From Paenibacillus terricola (lineage in GTDB: Bacteria > Bacillota > Bacilli > Paenibacillales > Paenibacillaceae), in assembly GCF_014779765.1 (NCBI RefSeq), contig NZ_JACXZA010000001.1:310001-374000 (forward strand): 64,000 nt of DNA, given 5' to 3'. The first letter of the stretch is position 1. Every line of letters begins with the position of its first letter. Positions 41,264 to 49,361 of the stretch are shown here, piece after piece. The notes beneath the pieces were generated by a model. It was given only the letters and a program-made list of their open reading frames with translations, was not told the origin of the DNA and did no database searches. The position numbers and the translations under genes are program-made.

Positions 41264-42073
41264 ATGAATTCGAGAATTACGGTTTGTTTTCCAGGCGGCA
41301 GACACAAAGCGCTGACGATGAGCTATGACGACGGAACGGTTGCGGATCGGCGGCTTGTTCATATTTTTAACCGAAATGGGATCAAAGGGACGTTTCATCT
41401 GAACTCGGGGCTGTTCGATCTGGACAATCGAATTGACGCAGAGGAAATACGCACGTTATTTGACGGACATGAAGTGTCCGCCCATACGCTTACGCATCCA
41501 ACGATTGCGAGAAGTCCGCAGGAAGCACTCGTGTATGAGGTGATAGAAGATCGGCGCAATCTGGAACGGCTGGTCGGTTACCCGGTGCGCGGCATGTCGT
41601 ATCCGAATGGTTCCTACAACCGTGCGATCAAGGAAACGCTGCCTGCGCTTGGCATTGAATATTCCCGTGTGGTTCCTTCAACAGGTCACTTCGGCATGCC
41701 GGACGATTGGTACGAGTGGATGCCTACCTGCCATCATAAGCATGATCTTATGAAGAAAGCAGAAGAGTTCGTAGGACTGCATAAGTCGCAGTATTTGTAT
41801 TTGATGTACGTGTGGGGACATAGCTACGAATTCGATCACGATAACAATTGGGACGTCATCGAGCAGTTCTGCGAATACGCGGGCGGCAGAGACGAGATCT
41901 GGTATGCGACCAACATTGAGATCGTGGATTACATGAAAGCGTTCCGGCAGCTCAAATTCTCGGCATCACTGGAGTTTGTCTACAATCCTCTTGCTAGCAG
42001 TGTATGGTTGAATGTGGGTGGGACGATCGTGGAGGCGCGAGGCGGCGTGCAGACGTCGTTGACTCTAGAATAG
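41264..42073 (+). CDS. NodB-type polysaccharide deacetylase
   Basis: Carbohydrate esterase 4-type protein of 269 residues without a signal peptide. Motif 1 is TMSYDDGT with Asp22-Asp23; the metal-binding motif 2 is HTLTH with His74 and His78; later 'RGMSYPNGSYN' replaces the usual RPPYG motif 3 and 'LYLMYVWGHSYEFD' is motif 5 with His. Family members remove N- or O-acetyl groups from glycans. Placement between YesU and a PL11-like gene implies removal of O-acetyl groups from galacturonosyl residues of imported rhamnogalacturonan oligosaccharides, which is inference. AGGCAGAGG lies ahead of the ATG, and the gene follows YesU by 17 bases. Confidence 0.85.
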   Translation: MNSRITVCFPGGRHKALTMSYDDGTVADRRLVHIFNRNGIKGTFHLNSGLFDLDNRIDAEEIRTLFDGHEVSAHTLTHPTIARSPQEALVYEVIEDRRNLERLVGYPVRGMSYPNGSYNRAIKETLPALGIEYSRVVPSTGHFGMPDDWYEWMPTCHHKHDLMKKAEEFVGLHKSQYLYLMYVWGHSYEFDHDNNWDVIEQFCEYAGGRDEIWYATNIEIVDYMKAFRQLKFSASLEFVYNPLASSVWLNVGGTIVEARGGVQTSLTLE

Positions 42074-42181
42074 ACTTCGAAATAACAACGTTGGTTAGTT
42101 CGGGTGTTCGCTGAACGTAGACGAGTTGACTATACAAATTTTCTTGTTGGAATAAGGCGCAAACGACAGGGGGACGAAGCA

Positions 42182-43459
42182 ATGACAACGGTAGGCGAGA
42201 ATCAGAGGGCGGCAATAGGCATAGGATCGATCGATATAAAGGCTGCAGGACCACGTTGTAAAATGCTGCTCGGCGATCTCGACGGAGACGGCCGGATGGA
42301 GCTGCTGCTTGCCCAGCCGGATAACCGGCAGGATGTGCGTTATATCCCGCATCAGCTGCAATGCCTGACCGCTTATGATTTAAACGGCAACCTGCTCTGG
42401 CAGACAGGCAAGCCTGATCCGGGCGCGGGCAGTCAAGGCTCGGATTATCCCGTTCAAATCTATGATATCGACGGGGACGGGCGGCTTGAGGTGTTGTGCG
42501 TCATGGACAGCCAATTCGTGATTGTTGATGGCGCGACAGGCGAGCGCAAAGCGGTCCATGAGCTGCCGAATGAGCATGCGCATGACTGCATCATTATCGC
42601 CAATCTGACAGGCGGTCCGCATGCTTCGGATATCATTCTGAAGGACCGCTATCATCGCATGTGGGCGATGGATCGCGACTTTAACTTGTTGTGGACGCAC
42701 GAAGGCAACCCCGGTCATTTCCCGTGGGCATATGACTTGAATGGTGATGGCCTTGACGAAGTAATGGCAGGTTATGATTTGTTAGACTCGCAGGGGCGGT
42801 TATTGTGGAGCTGCAAGGACCTTGATGATCATGCGGACTGCATTTGGGTCGGCGATGTGAATGGCGACGGCAAGCCGGAGCTCGTAATCGGCGGGAGCGT
42901 CACTGTTATGTATGATGCGGCTGGTCATGAGCTGTGGCGTTATGAAGGATCAGTCGAATCGCAGCACGTAGCGCTTGGCCGATTCCGTCCGGAGCTGCCG
43001 GGATTGCAGGTGGCTGGCCTTGATCGGCTTGTCCGCGAAGATGATGGCGCCGGCAAGCAGGGCAAGGATGCATTGTTCCTGCTCGATTCGGAAGGACGCG
43101 AGCTGTGGAAGGAAGAACGCAAGACGCCAGGTTGGCTGACAATTGCAGAGACGCTGCAGCATTGGGAAGCAGGTGCGCCAGACTATATTCTCGCGTATCG
43201 TCGGGGCGGTGGTGTGTATCCAACACTGTATGATGGTCATTTGAACGAAGTGGTCCATTTCCCGGCGAACGGCTATGCCGTACATGCTGATCTGCTCGGT
43301 ACGGGCACGGAGCAGGTCATTATTTATAACGATGAGCGTGCGGAGCTGTTCGCCAGTTTTGCATTGGATTTATCGGCCGCCCCATCGGGAGTACCGATTC
43401 CTCAACCGAAGCGACTGTATAGTTCGACGCTGTATCCAGGCGGGGAAATCGCGCTGTAA
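42182..43459 (+). CDS. PL11-like beta-propeller protein (rhamnogalacturonan lyase-related)
   Basis: Predicted beta-propeller of 425 residues with no signal peptide. Repeated blades carry Ca-type loops DLDGDGRMELLLA, DIDGDGRLEVLCV, DLNGDGLDEVMAG and DVNGDGKPELVIGG, spaced as in polysaccharide lyase family 11 propellers; LTAYDLNGNLLWQTGK and WAMDRDFNLLWTHEG are further blade signatures. PL11 enzymes (YesW/YesX) are about 600 residues, with an N-terminal beta-sandwich that is missing here, so activity is uncertain. The ATG at 42182 has AGGGGGA upstream; the frame is open 78 bases further without a site. Operon position between a deacetylase and a GH105 enzyme supports a rhamnogalacturonan role. 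Confidence 0.78.
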   Translation: MTTVGENQRAAIGIGSIDIKAAGPRCKMLLGDLDGDGRMELLLAQPDNRQDVRYIPHQLQCLTAYDLNGNLLWQTGKPDPGAGSQGSDYPVQIYDIDGDGRLEVLCVMDSQFVIVDGATGERKAVHELPNEHAHDCIIIANLTGGPHASDIILKDRYHRMWAMDRDFNLLWTHEGNPGHFPWAYDLNGDGLDEVMAGYDLLDSQGRLLWSCKDLDDHADCIWVGDVNGDGKPELVIGGSVTVMYDAAGHELWRYEGSVESQHVALGRFRPELPGLQVAGLDRLVREDDGAGKQGKDALFLLDSEGRELWKEERKTPGWLTIAETLQHWEAGAPDYILAYRRGGGVYPTLYDGHLNEVVHFPANGYAVHADLLGTGTEQVIIYNDERAELFASFALDLSAAPSGVPIPQPKRLYSSTLYPGGEIAL

Positions 43460-43485
43460 TTAATCATCCGAGAGGCGGGATTACG

Positions 43486-45768
43486 ATGAAATATTTTGAA
43501 GACCATGAGTCCATTGCTCATCGCGCCGCAGGTGATGATAAGCTGATCCTGTCTGCAGTAGCTGGGCGGTTCGCGGGTGCGCATCCGAAGCTTCCTCCCG
43601 TCTATCGCGCTTACGATGAAGGCGGCTTCCCTCGTGGCGAGGATTATCGTTATGATATGAATATGGCGGCTATATGGCCGGAGATGGCGGATGGTCAGCA
43701 TGTCTACATCTGGTGTAAAGTTTGGAGCGACAACGATAGCGAGCTTCCTTTCTTCGTAAGCTGTTACAGCCCGCTTCGCGTGTTCGTGAATGGGACATCG
43801 CGATTCGCCTCGAACTTGAATGATGATGTATTCCCTGATCGCAAAATGTACTTCCGAACGGCGCTGCGTCAGGGCTGGAACGATATTGTGCTGGAATGTG
43901 TTAGCACAGGAACGGGCTGCGGTGCGATCTTCGGCACAGGCAGCGTCAAAGGCTTCCCGATGAATGCGATTCATCCGCTTCCGGAGAGGGCAGGAGCAGC
44001 AGGCTGGGCTTATAGCGAACCGCAGCAGACAGCATGGCAAGCCGTTCCTGGCGCGGAAGAGTGGCCGAATATAGAGGCGCAGCTTCTGGCTCAGAACGTC
44101 GATCAAGATCAAGAGCAGTCATTCCGCTGGCACCCGCAGCGAGAGTGGTCGGCTGAGCAGTTAGCGGCAGGCTGCTTCGCTCGTCTGTATGGCAGCGGTG
44201 AACAAGTAGCTGGCCGAAAGGCATTGGCATGGGCAGCGCTTCACATCGATAACGCTGCCAATGAGCCAATCACATTAAGCGGCATGCATCAGGGGCCGTT
44301 CACGTTATTCGTGGATGGTGCGGCTGCATTTCGCACGCAGCTCGATGAAGGAGCTTGGTATGTGGAACTATCGCTTGGCTTCGGTAGACATGAACTGGTT
44401 ATCCAATCACATTGCAGCGACAGTGGGGAACAATGGGGCTTTACTGCAGAGCTGTTGAATGGCGGCGAGGGCACCCGACTAGAGCGTCCGTACCTAGTGG
44501 CAGGTATGCCGGAAGATGAAGTTTGGCTGTACCGAGGACTGTATGATGCAAGCAGCAGTTGCCCGGAAGCAGCGGATGTTGCACGCATAGATTATTGTTC
44601 AGGAGATGAGCAGGGTGACGCCTCATTCTGGCGTATCGATAGGCCGGATACATTCGTCAGACCTTATCTGGAGAACGGCATGTTCGGCAGATGGAACTAC
44701 CCGCTTGGCGTAACGCTGTACGGTATGATGGGAGCTGGCGAAGCGGTTGGCAATCCGCATTTTACCGATTATGCGATCGATCACATTGAACAGTGCGCAG
44801 CGATGCATACCTATGCAATGAAGGATACGCAGCGCTGGGGTTCTCCGGCTGTTAATCATCAGCTATCGCTGATCGACAGCCTTGATGACTGCGGCTCATT
44901 CGGGGCTGCGATGTTGGAGGCGAATAAGCGGCGGCCGGTACGTGGTGCAGAGGAATCGGCAGCGCATATTGCACATTACATTACACATGTACAGGATCGT
45001 ACATCTGATGGCGCGTTGTACCGGACACGGGGGACAACGGATTTCATGCAGCAGACGATGTGGTACGACGATTTGTATATGAGCACGCCATTTCTGACTA
45101 AGTACTATGAGCTGACAGGCAACATTTCGTATTTGGACGATGCTGCATCGCAGTTTCTGCTGTACAAGCAGCGGATGTTCATGCCAGAGCGCGGCATTAT
45201 GCATCATGTCTATGATTACAAGTTCGACAAGCCTAACGGCGTACCATGGGGCAGAGGCAACGGTTGGGTGCTGTTCTCGCTCACCGAGCTGCTAGCCGTC
45301 ATGCCGCAGGAGCATCGGCTTCGTCCAGAACTGTTGATGTTCTTCCGCGAGTTGTGCGAAGGGTATCTCAGGCTGCAGGATGAGCAGGGGTTATGGCATC
45401 AGGTGCTGACGGACCCTACCTCATATGCGGAAGCGTCTTGTACGTCAATGTTCATCTACAGCTTTACCCGCGGCGTCCGATTCGGCTGGCTTACCGAGCC
45501 AGAACGGTATGCTGCGGCAGCGCTTCGAGGCTGGAACGGTCTTGCGCGCCACTGCATTGATCGGCATGGCAATGTGTACGGTGTATGCCGCGGGTCTGGC
45601 TACTCCTTCGCAGCTCACTATTATCGGGATCAGCTCTCGTGGCAGCTTAACGACACGCATGGTATTGGCATCGTGCTGCTGGCAGGGGTAGAGACGATGA
45701 AGCTGCGGGAGTATCTGCAGAATGTCTCGACAATGAGGCGATCAGAAGCAGCGTCTGCATCAATTTGA
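43486..45768 (+). CDS. GH105 unsaturated rhamnogalacturonyl hydrolase with large N-terminal extension
   Basis: Cytoplasmic protein of 760 residues. The C-terminal half, from about 390, is a GH105 (alpha/alpha)6 barrel: 'LDDCGSFGAAMLEANK' with Asp468, MWYDDLYMSTPFLTKYYELTG with Asp528 in the position of the YteR catalytic Asp, WGRGNGWVLFSLTELL at about 588 and HQVLTDPTSYAEASCTSMF. The family hydrates the unsaturated uronyl group made by lyases and releases rhamnose. The N-terminal 370 residues are unusual: two beta-rich modules around 'VYIWCKVWSDNDSELPFFVS' and 'ALAWAALHIDNAANEPITLS', each followed by an FVNG or FVDG loop, resembling carbohydrate-binding sandwich domains. It is the last gene of the YetA-like operon, closed by a strong terminator after 250 bases. 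Confidence 0.88.
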   Translation: MKYFEDHESIAHRAAGDDKLILSAVAGRFAGAHPKLPPVYRAYDEGGFPRGEDYRYDMNMAAIWPEMADGQHVYIWCKVWSDNDSELPFFVSCYSPLRVFVNGTSRFASNLNDDVFPDRKMYFRTALRQGWNDIVLECVSTGTGCGAIFGTGSVKGFPMNAIHPLPERAGAAGWAYSEPQQTAWQAVPGAEEWPNIEAQLLAQNVDQDQEQSFRWHPQREWSAEQLAAGCFARLYGSGEQVAGRKALAWAALHIDNAANEPITLSGMHQGPFTLFVDGAAAFRTQLDEGAWYVELSLGFGRHELVIQSHCSDSGEQWGFTAELLNGGEGTRLERPYLVAGMPEDEVWLYRGLYDASSSCPEAADVARIDYCSGDEQGDASFWRIDRPDTFVRPYLENGMFGRWNYPLGVTLYGMMGAGEAVGNPHFTDYAIDHIEQCAAMHTYAMKDTQRWGSPAVNHQLSLIDSLDDCGSFGAAMLEANKRRPVRGAEESAAHIAHYITHVQDRTSDGALYRTRGTTDFMQQTMWYDDLYMSTPFLTKYYELTGNISYLDDAASQFLLYKQRMFMPERGIMHHVYDYKFDKPNGVPWGRGNGWVLFSLTELLAVMPQEHRLRPELLMFFRELCEGYLRLQDEQGLWHQVLTDPTSYAEASCTSMFIYSFTRGVRFGWLTEPERYAAAALRGWNGLARHCIDRHGNVYGVCRGSGYSFAAHYYRDQLSWQLNDTHGIGIVLLAGVETMKLREYLQNVSTMRRSEAASASI

Positions 45769-45770
45769 TG

Positions 45771-45904
45771 CTAACGGACTGAGATGACGCTGTTACGATG
45801 ATAATATCCGAATTGGAATCTAACGGACTGAAGAGACGCTAGTAGATGTGTTATCGATGAAAACTGTCGATTTCGAGGCATATAAAGTCCACTGAGTCCG
45901 TTAG
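45771..45904. repeat. CTAACGGACT intergenic repeat (two direct, one inverted copy)
   Basis: CTAACGGACTGAGATGACGCT at 45771-45791 and CTAACGGACTGAAGAGACGCT at 45820-45840 are direct copies differing in three bases; AGTCCACTGAGTCCGTTAG at 45886-45904 is an inverted copy, and GGAGTCCGCTAGAG about 25 bases further is a fourth degenerate half. The left and inverted copies can pair to form a long stem. No gene lies here; a dispersed palindromic element is likely. Confidence 0.65.
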
Positions 45905-46016
45905 CACGGAGAACTCGGCGATATTGCGAGAATAAGGTTATTGGAGTCCGCTAGAGTGGTAGAGCGCGGCAGCACGAATCAAGGAACAGCTAGTAGTCTG
46001 AGCACGACCACTAAAC

Positions 46017-46062
46017 AAACAGCCTCAGAAACCGTTCGAAGAAGCGGTTTCTGAGGCTGTTT
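46017..46062. terminator. Strong bidirectional terminator between GH105 and AraC genes
   Basis: Perfect 18-base stem (arms end CTCAGAAACCG / CGGTTTCTGAG) with a ten-base loop, bordered by AAAC and GTTT. Sits between convergent genes, six bases from the AraC stop codon. Confidence 0.88.
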
Positions 46063-46067
46063 GCGTA

Positions 46068-46991
46068 TCATTGTTCAGCGGTCATCTGCTGACGTCTGTA
46101 GTCGCTCGGCGATACGCCTGCCCAACGTTTGAATTGGCGGCTGAAGTGGGCGATGTCGCGGTAACCCAGTGCAGTTGAGATCGTCTGAACCGCAAGCTGC
46201 GGATCCGCGAGCAGCAACTTCGCTTCATACAGCACGAGCTCGGACAAATACACGCGAGGCGATTGCCCGTACACACTGCGGAATACGCGATTGCAGTGCG
46301 ACGCGCTGATGCCCAGCTCTTCGGCAACATCATCGACGCCGTAATGCTTGTCGCTCATCGCATTCTCGTCACTGCGCTTTAACGTCTGGCTGACGATCGC
46401 CTGCAGCCGGCTGCGAATGCGGTTCGCCAGCTCGAAGCGCTCATAGCTTTCAGCGGATAAGCTGATTGCTTCCTGCGACAACGCTTCGAGCAAATTGCCG
46501 AACAACTCGAATACGGCGGACTGCATTCGCATTCTTGTGACAATGGACGTATCGTCATCTTCCCCTGCGATTGTAATCAGCTTATGAAGCACAGGCACTA
46601 CCTGCGTTGTCAGCTGACTGCCGCTTGGGAACAGAACCTGCATCATTCGCCCGAGAAGCGACAGGAACAGATGGTCATCGATATTGAAATGAAGGCAGAA
46701 ATAGGTGAAAGGCCGGCCGTTCGCGCTTCGGCTCGAATGCGCTTCGCCTGGGCGGATCAGGATCAGATCGCCGGCATGTTGTTCATATGCCGCGCCATTG
46801 ACGGTCACCAGCTGCTCCCCTTCAAGCACATAGTTGATTTCATATTGATTATGCTTGTGCTCGGGATACTCCCAAGAGCCGTCGACTTGCCGCATATGAA
46901 CGCCAAACAGATTAACCGTCGTCTTCACATTAGGAAACATAAACTCCTGCAAACTGCTGCCAAGCGCGAGTGGAAGGTAAGGTGCTGCCAT
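46068..46991 (-). CDS. AraC-family transcriptional regulator with cupin sensor domain
   Basis: One-component regulator of 307 residues. Residues 30-140 form a cupin-like ligand-binding domain (EYPEHKHNQYEINYVLEGEQLVTVNG, LILIRPGEAH); residues 210-305 hold the two AraC HTH motifs (VDDVAEELGISASHCNRVFRS, VQTISTALGYRDIAHFSRQFK, ending VSPSDYRRQ). The ATG at 46991 has AGGAGG ten bases upstream; a TTG 21 bases earlier lacks a site. It is divergent from the GH52 gene with 151 bases between starts, so it probably controls the xylan pair in response to a sugar or uronic acid. Confidence 0.9.
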   Translation of the reverse strand: MAAPYLPLALGSSLQEFMFPNVKTTVNLFGVHMRQVDGSWEYPEHKHNQYEINYVLEGEQLVTVNGAAYEQHAGDLILIRPGEAHSSRSANGRPFTYFCLHFNIDDHLFLSLLGRMMQVLFPSGSQLTTQVVPVLHKLITIAGEDDDTSIVTRMRMQSAVFELFGNLLEALSQEAISLSAESYERFELANRIRSRLQAIVSQTLKRSDENAMSDKHYGVDDVAEELGISASHCNRVFRSVYGQSPRVYLSELVLYEAKLLLADPQLAVQTISTALGYRDIAHFSRQFKRWAGVSPSDYRRQQMTAEQ

Positions 46992-47142
46992 AGATGAAGC
47001 GCCTCCTGACAAACTCTCAATATGATTCGAGTATAACGCATCCAGCGCGATTTGGGTAAATATTCGCCCGATTTGTCAATGTTCTTGGGGAAGAGTTGCG
47101 TGCTAGTATGGGACAAAGACAGCCATGAAAGGGGATACACAA

Positions 47143-49359
47143 ATGTCTAACCATACTTTCTTTAATGCACATCACGCTCCGATCGGGGCATTCGCAAGCT
47201 TCACACTCGGATTTAAGGGGAAAAGCGGGGGCTTCGGCGTTGAGCTGGGCAAGCCTGCTGACCAGAATATTTATATTGGCGTGCAGTCGCGCGATGGCCA
47301 GAAGTACGAGGCGCTGCCATTCTTCGAAGCCGTAGAGGATGCTAGTGCTCGATATGATGTAGAGAAGTTTGATGAAAAGGGTAAGGAGGAGGGCATTGAA
47401 GTCGCCGAAGGCGTTGTTATTCCGCTGACGACGGTTTCGGCGCCACCCCGCTCGGTTATCGTGCCATTCGAAGACAGTGCCATTACACGCACGTTCAAAG
47501 CGGGAACCGATACATGGCAGGCAGGAGACCTTACTTTCCGCATCTACTCACCTGTCCGTTCCGTGCCGGAGCCAGGCAAGGGCGATGAGGCTGAGCTGAA
47601 GGAAGCGATCATTCCAGCTGTGTTCGCTGAGCTGACGATCGATAATACGGCAGGCCAACAAGAGCGCAGAGCGTTCTTCGGCTATGAAGGCAATGATCCA
47701 TACAGCTCGATGCGCATTATCGAGAGCAATTCGGCGAGCGAAGGACTGCAGGGTGTTGGACAAGGCCGTCTGACAGCCATTGCCTCACGCCATGCAGATG
47801 TAACGCCGGCACTCGGGTTTACGATGGAGAAAATATTAGACGTCGAGCTATCGCATAACTATACATTTGGTCTAGGCGGTACAGGCGCATTGCTCATGAG
47901 CGTTCCTGCCGGCGAGAAGCGAACCTACCAGTTCGCATTATGCTTCTATCGCGGCGGCATCGTGACGTCGGGTATCGACGCTTCGTATTACTACTCGAAT
48001 CTGTTCCGCAATATTGAATCGGTTGCGAGCTTTGCGCTCGACCGTTTCGATGCGCTGACAGCAGCATGCTCGGAGGCCGATTCTCGTCTTGAGCTCGTAG
48101 CAGAGCATTTGTCCAACGATCAAACGTTCATGCTCGCCCATGCCATCCACAGCTATTATGGCAGCACGCAGTTGCTTGACGCGGACGGCGAACCCATCTG
48201 GATCGTCAACGAAGGCGAATATCGGATGATGAACACGCTCGATCTGACGGCAGATCAGCTGTTCTTCGAGCTCATGTTGAACCCGTGGACGGTGCGTAAT
48301 GAGCTAGAATTGTTCGTTCGGAGGTACAGCTATCACGATACGGCGAGACTGCCAGGTGACGATCGCGAATATCCAGGCGGCATTGCTTTCACGCATGATA
48401 TCGGTGTTGCGAATGTATTCTCCCGTCCACAGCATTCGGCTTATGAGCTCGCTGGCATTGACGACTGCTTCTCCTATATGAGCCACGAAGAGCTGGTGAA
48501 CTGGCTCTGCTGCGCGCTCGTGTACATCGAACAGACGAAAGATGAGTCATTTACGACGGCAATGCTGCCCATTATCGAGCAATGCTTCGAGAGCATGGTG
48601 AACCGCGACCATCCTGATGCAGAGAAGCGCAATGGCATGATGGGCTTGGACAGCTCGCGTACGCAAGGCGGCGCCGAAATTTCAACGTATGACAGCCTAG
48701 ATGTATCGCTTGGCCAATCCCGCAACAACATTTATCTGGCGGGCAAATGCTGGGCAGCTTATGTTGGTCTCAACTCGCTATTCCTGCGAGTCGGCAACAC
48801 AGCGCTTGCTGAAGCAGCGATTGCACAAGCAGACAAATGTGCGGCATCCATTACCGCAGCGATGACAGAGAATGGCTACATTCCAGCTGTCATCGGCGAG
48901 AACAACGACTCCCGCATCATTCCGGCGATTGAAGGACTTGTGTTCCCTTATTTCTCAGGTTGTGCAGATGCGCTTGATCCTCAAGGCAGATTCTCGGCGT
49001 ACTTGAGCGCGCTGAAGCAGCATCTGGAGACGGTGCTCGTGCCAGGAACTTGCCTGTTCGATAACGGCGCTTGGAAGCTGTCTTCGACAAGCAATAACTC
49101 GTGGCTTAGCAAAATCTATCTGTCCCAATTCATCGCCCGCCAAGTGCTGGGCATGGCATGGGACGAACAAGGCAAGGCTTCGGATGCTGCGCATGTCGAG
49201 TGGCTGCTTCATCCGGAGCTGTCCTACTGGGCATGGAGCGACCAGATTTTGTCAGGCCATATTATTGGCAGCAAATATTATCCTCGCGGCGTAACCGCGA
49301 TTCTATGGCTGCTTGAAGCGCAGGAGAACAGCAAACAACTGGTGAGAGGCGGCGCATAA
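47143..49359 (+). CDS. GH52 beta-xylosidase
   Basis: Intracellular beta-xylosidase of 738 residues, very similar along its length to Geobacillus GH52 enzymes as remembered ([44 protein letters not shown]). The catalytic nucleophile is Glu357 in [13 protein letters not shown] and the acid/base Asp517 in [10 protein letters not shown], both displaced by 22 residues from the well-studied Glu335/Asp495, so the active site is intact. The family releases xylose from xylo-oligosaccharides. The ATG at 47143 is chosen because AAAGGGGA lies seven bases upstream, while an ATG 18 bases earlier precedes that site. Two bases separate its stop from the GH67 start, so they form an operon. Confidence 0.96.
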   Translation: MSNHTFFNAHHAPIGAFASFTLGFKGKSGGFGVELGKPADQNIYIGVQSRDGQKYEALPFFEAVEDASARYDVEKFDEKGKEEGIEVAEGVVIPLTTVSAPPRSVIVPFEDSAITRTFKAGTDTWQAGDLTFRIYSPVRSVPEPGKGDEAELKEAIIPAVFAELTIDNTAGQQERRAFFGYEGNDPYSSMRIIESNSASEGLQGVGQGRLTAIASRHADVTPALGFTMEKILDVELSHNYTFGLGGTGALLMSVPAGEKRTYQFALCFYRGGIVTSGIDASYYYSNLFRNIESVASFALDRFDALTAACSEADSRLELVAEHLSNDQTFMLAHAIHSYYGSTQLLDADGEPIWIVNEGEYRMMNTLDLTADQLFFELMLNPWTVRNELELFVRRYSYHDTARLPGDDREYPGGIAFTHDIGVANVFSRPQHSAYELAGIDDCFSYMSHEELVNWLCCALVYIEQTKDESFTTAMLPIIEQCFESMVNRDHPDAEKRNGMMGLDSSRTQGGAEISTYDSLDVSLGQSRNNIYLAGKCWAAYVGLNSLFLRVGNTALAEAAIAQADKCAASITAAMTENGYIPAVIGENNDSRIIPAIEGLVFPYFSGCADALDPQGRFSAYLSALKQHLETVLVPGTCLFDNGAWKLSSTSNNSWLSKIYLSQFIARQVLGMAWDEQGKASDAAHVEWLLHPELSYWAWSDQILSGHIIGSKYYPRGVTAILWLLEAQENSKQLVRGGA

Positions 49360-49361
49360 GG

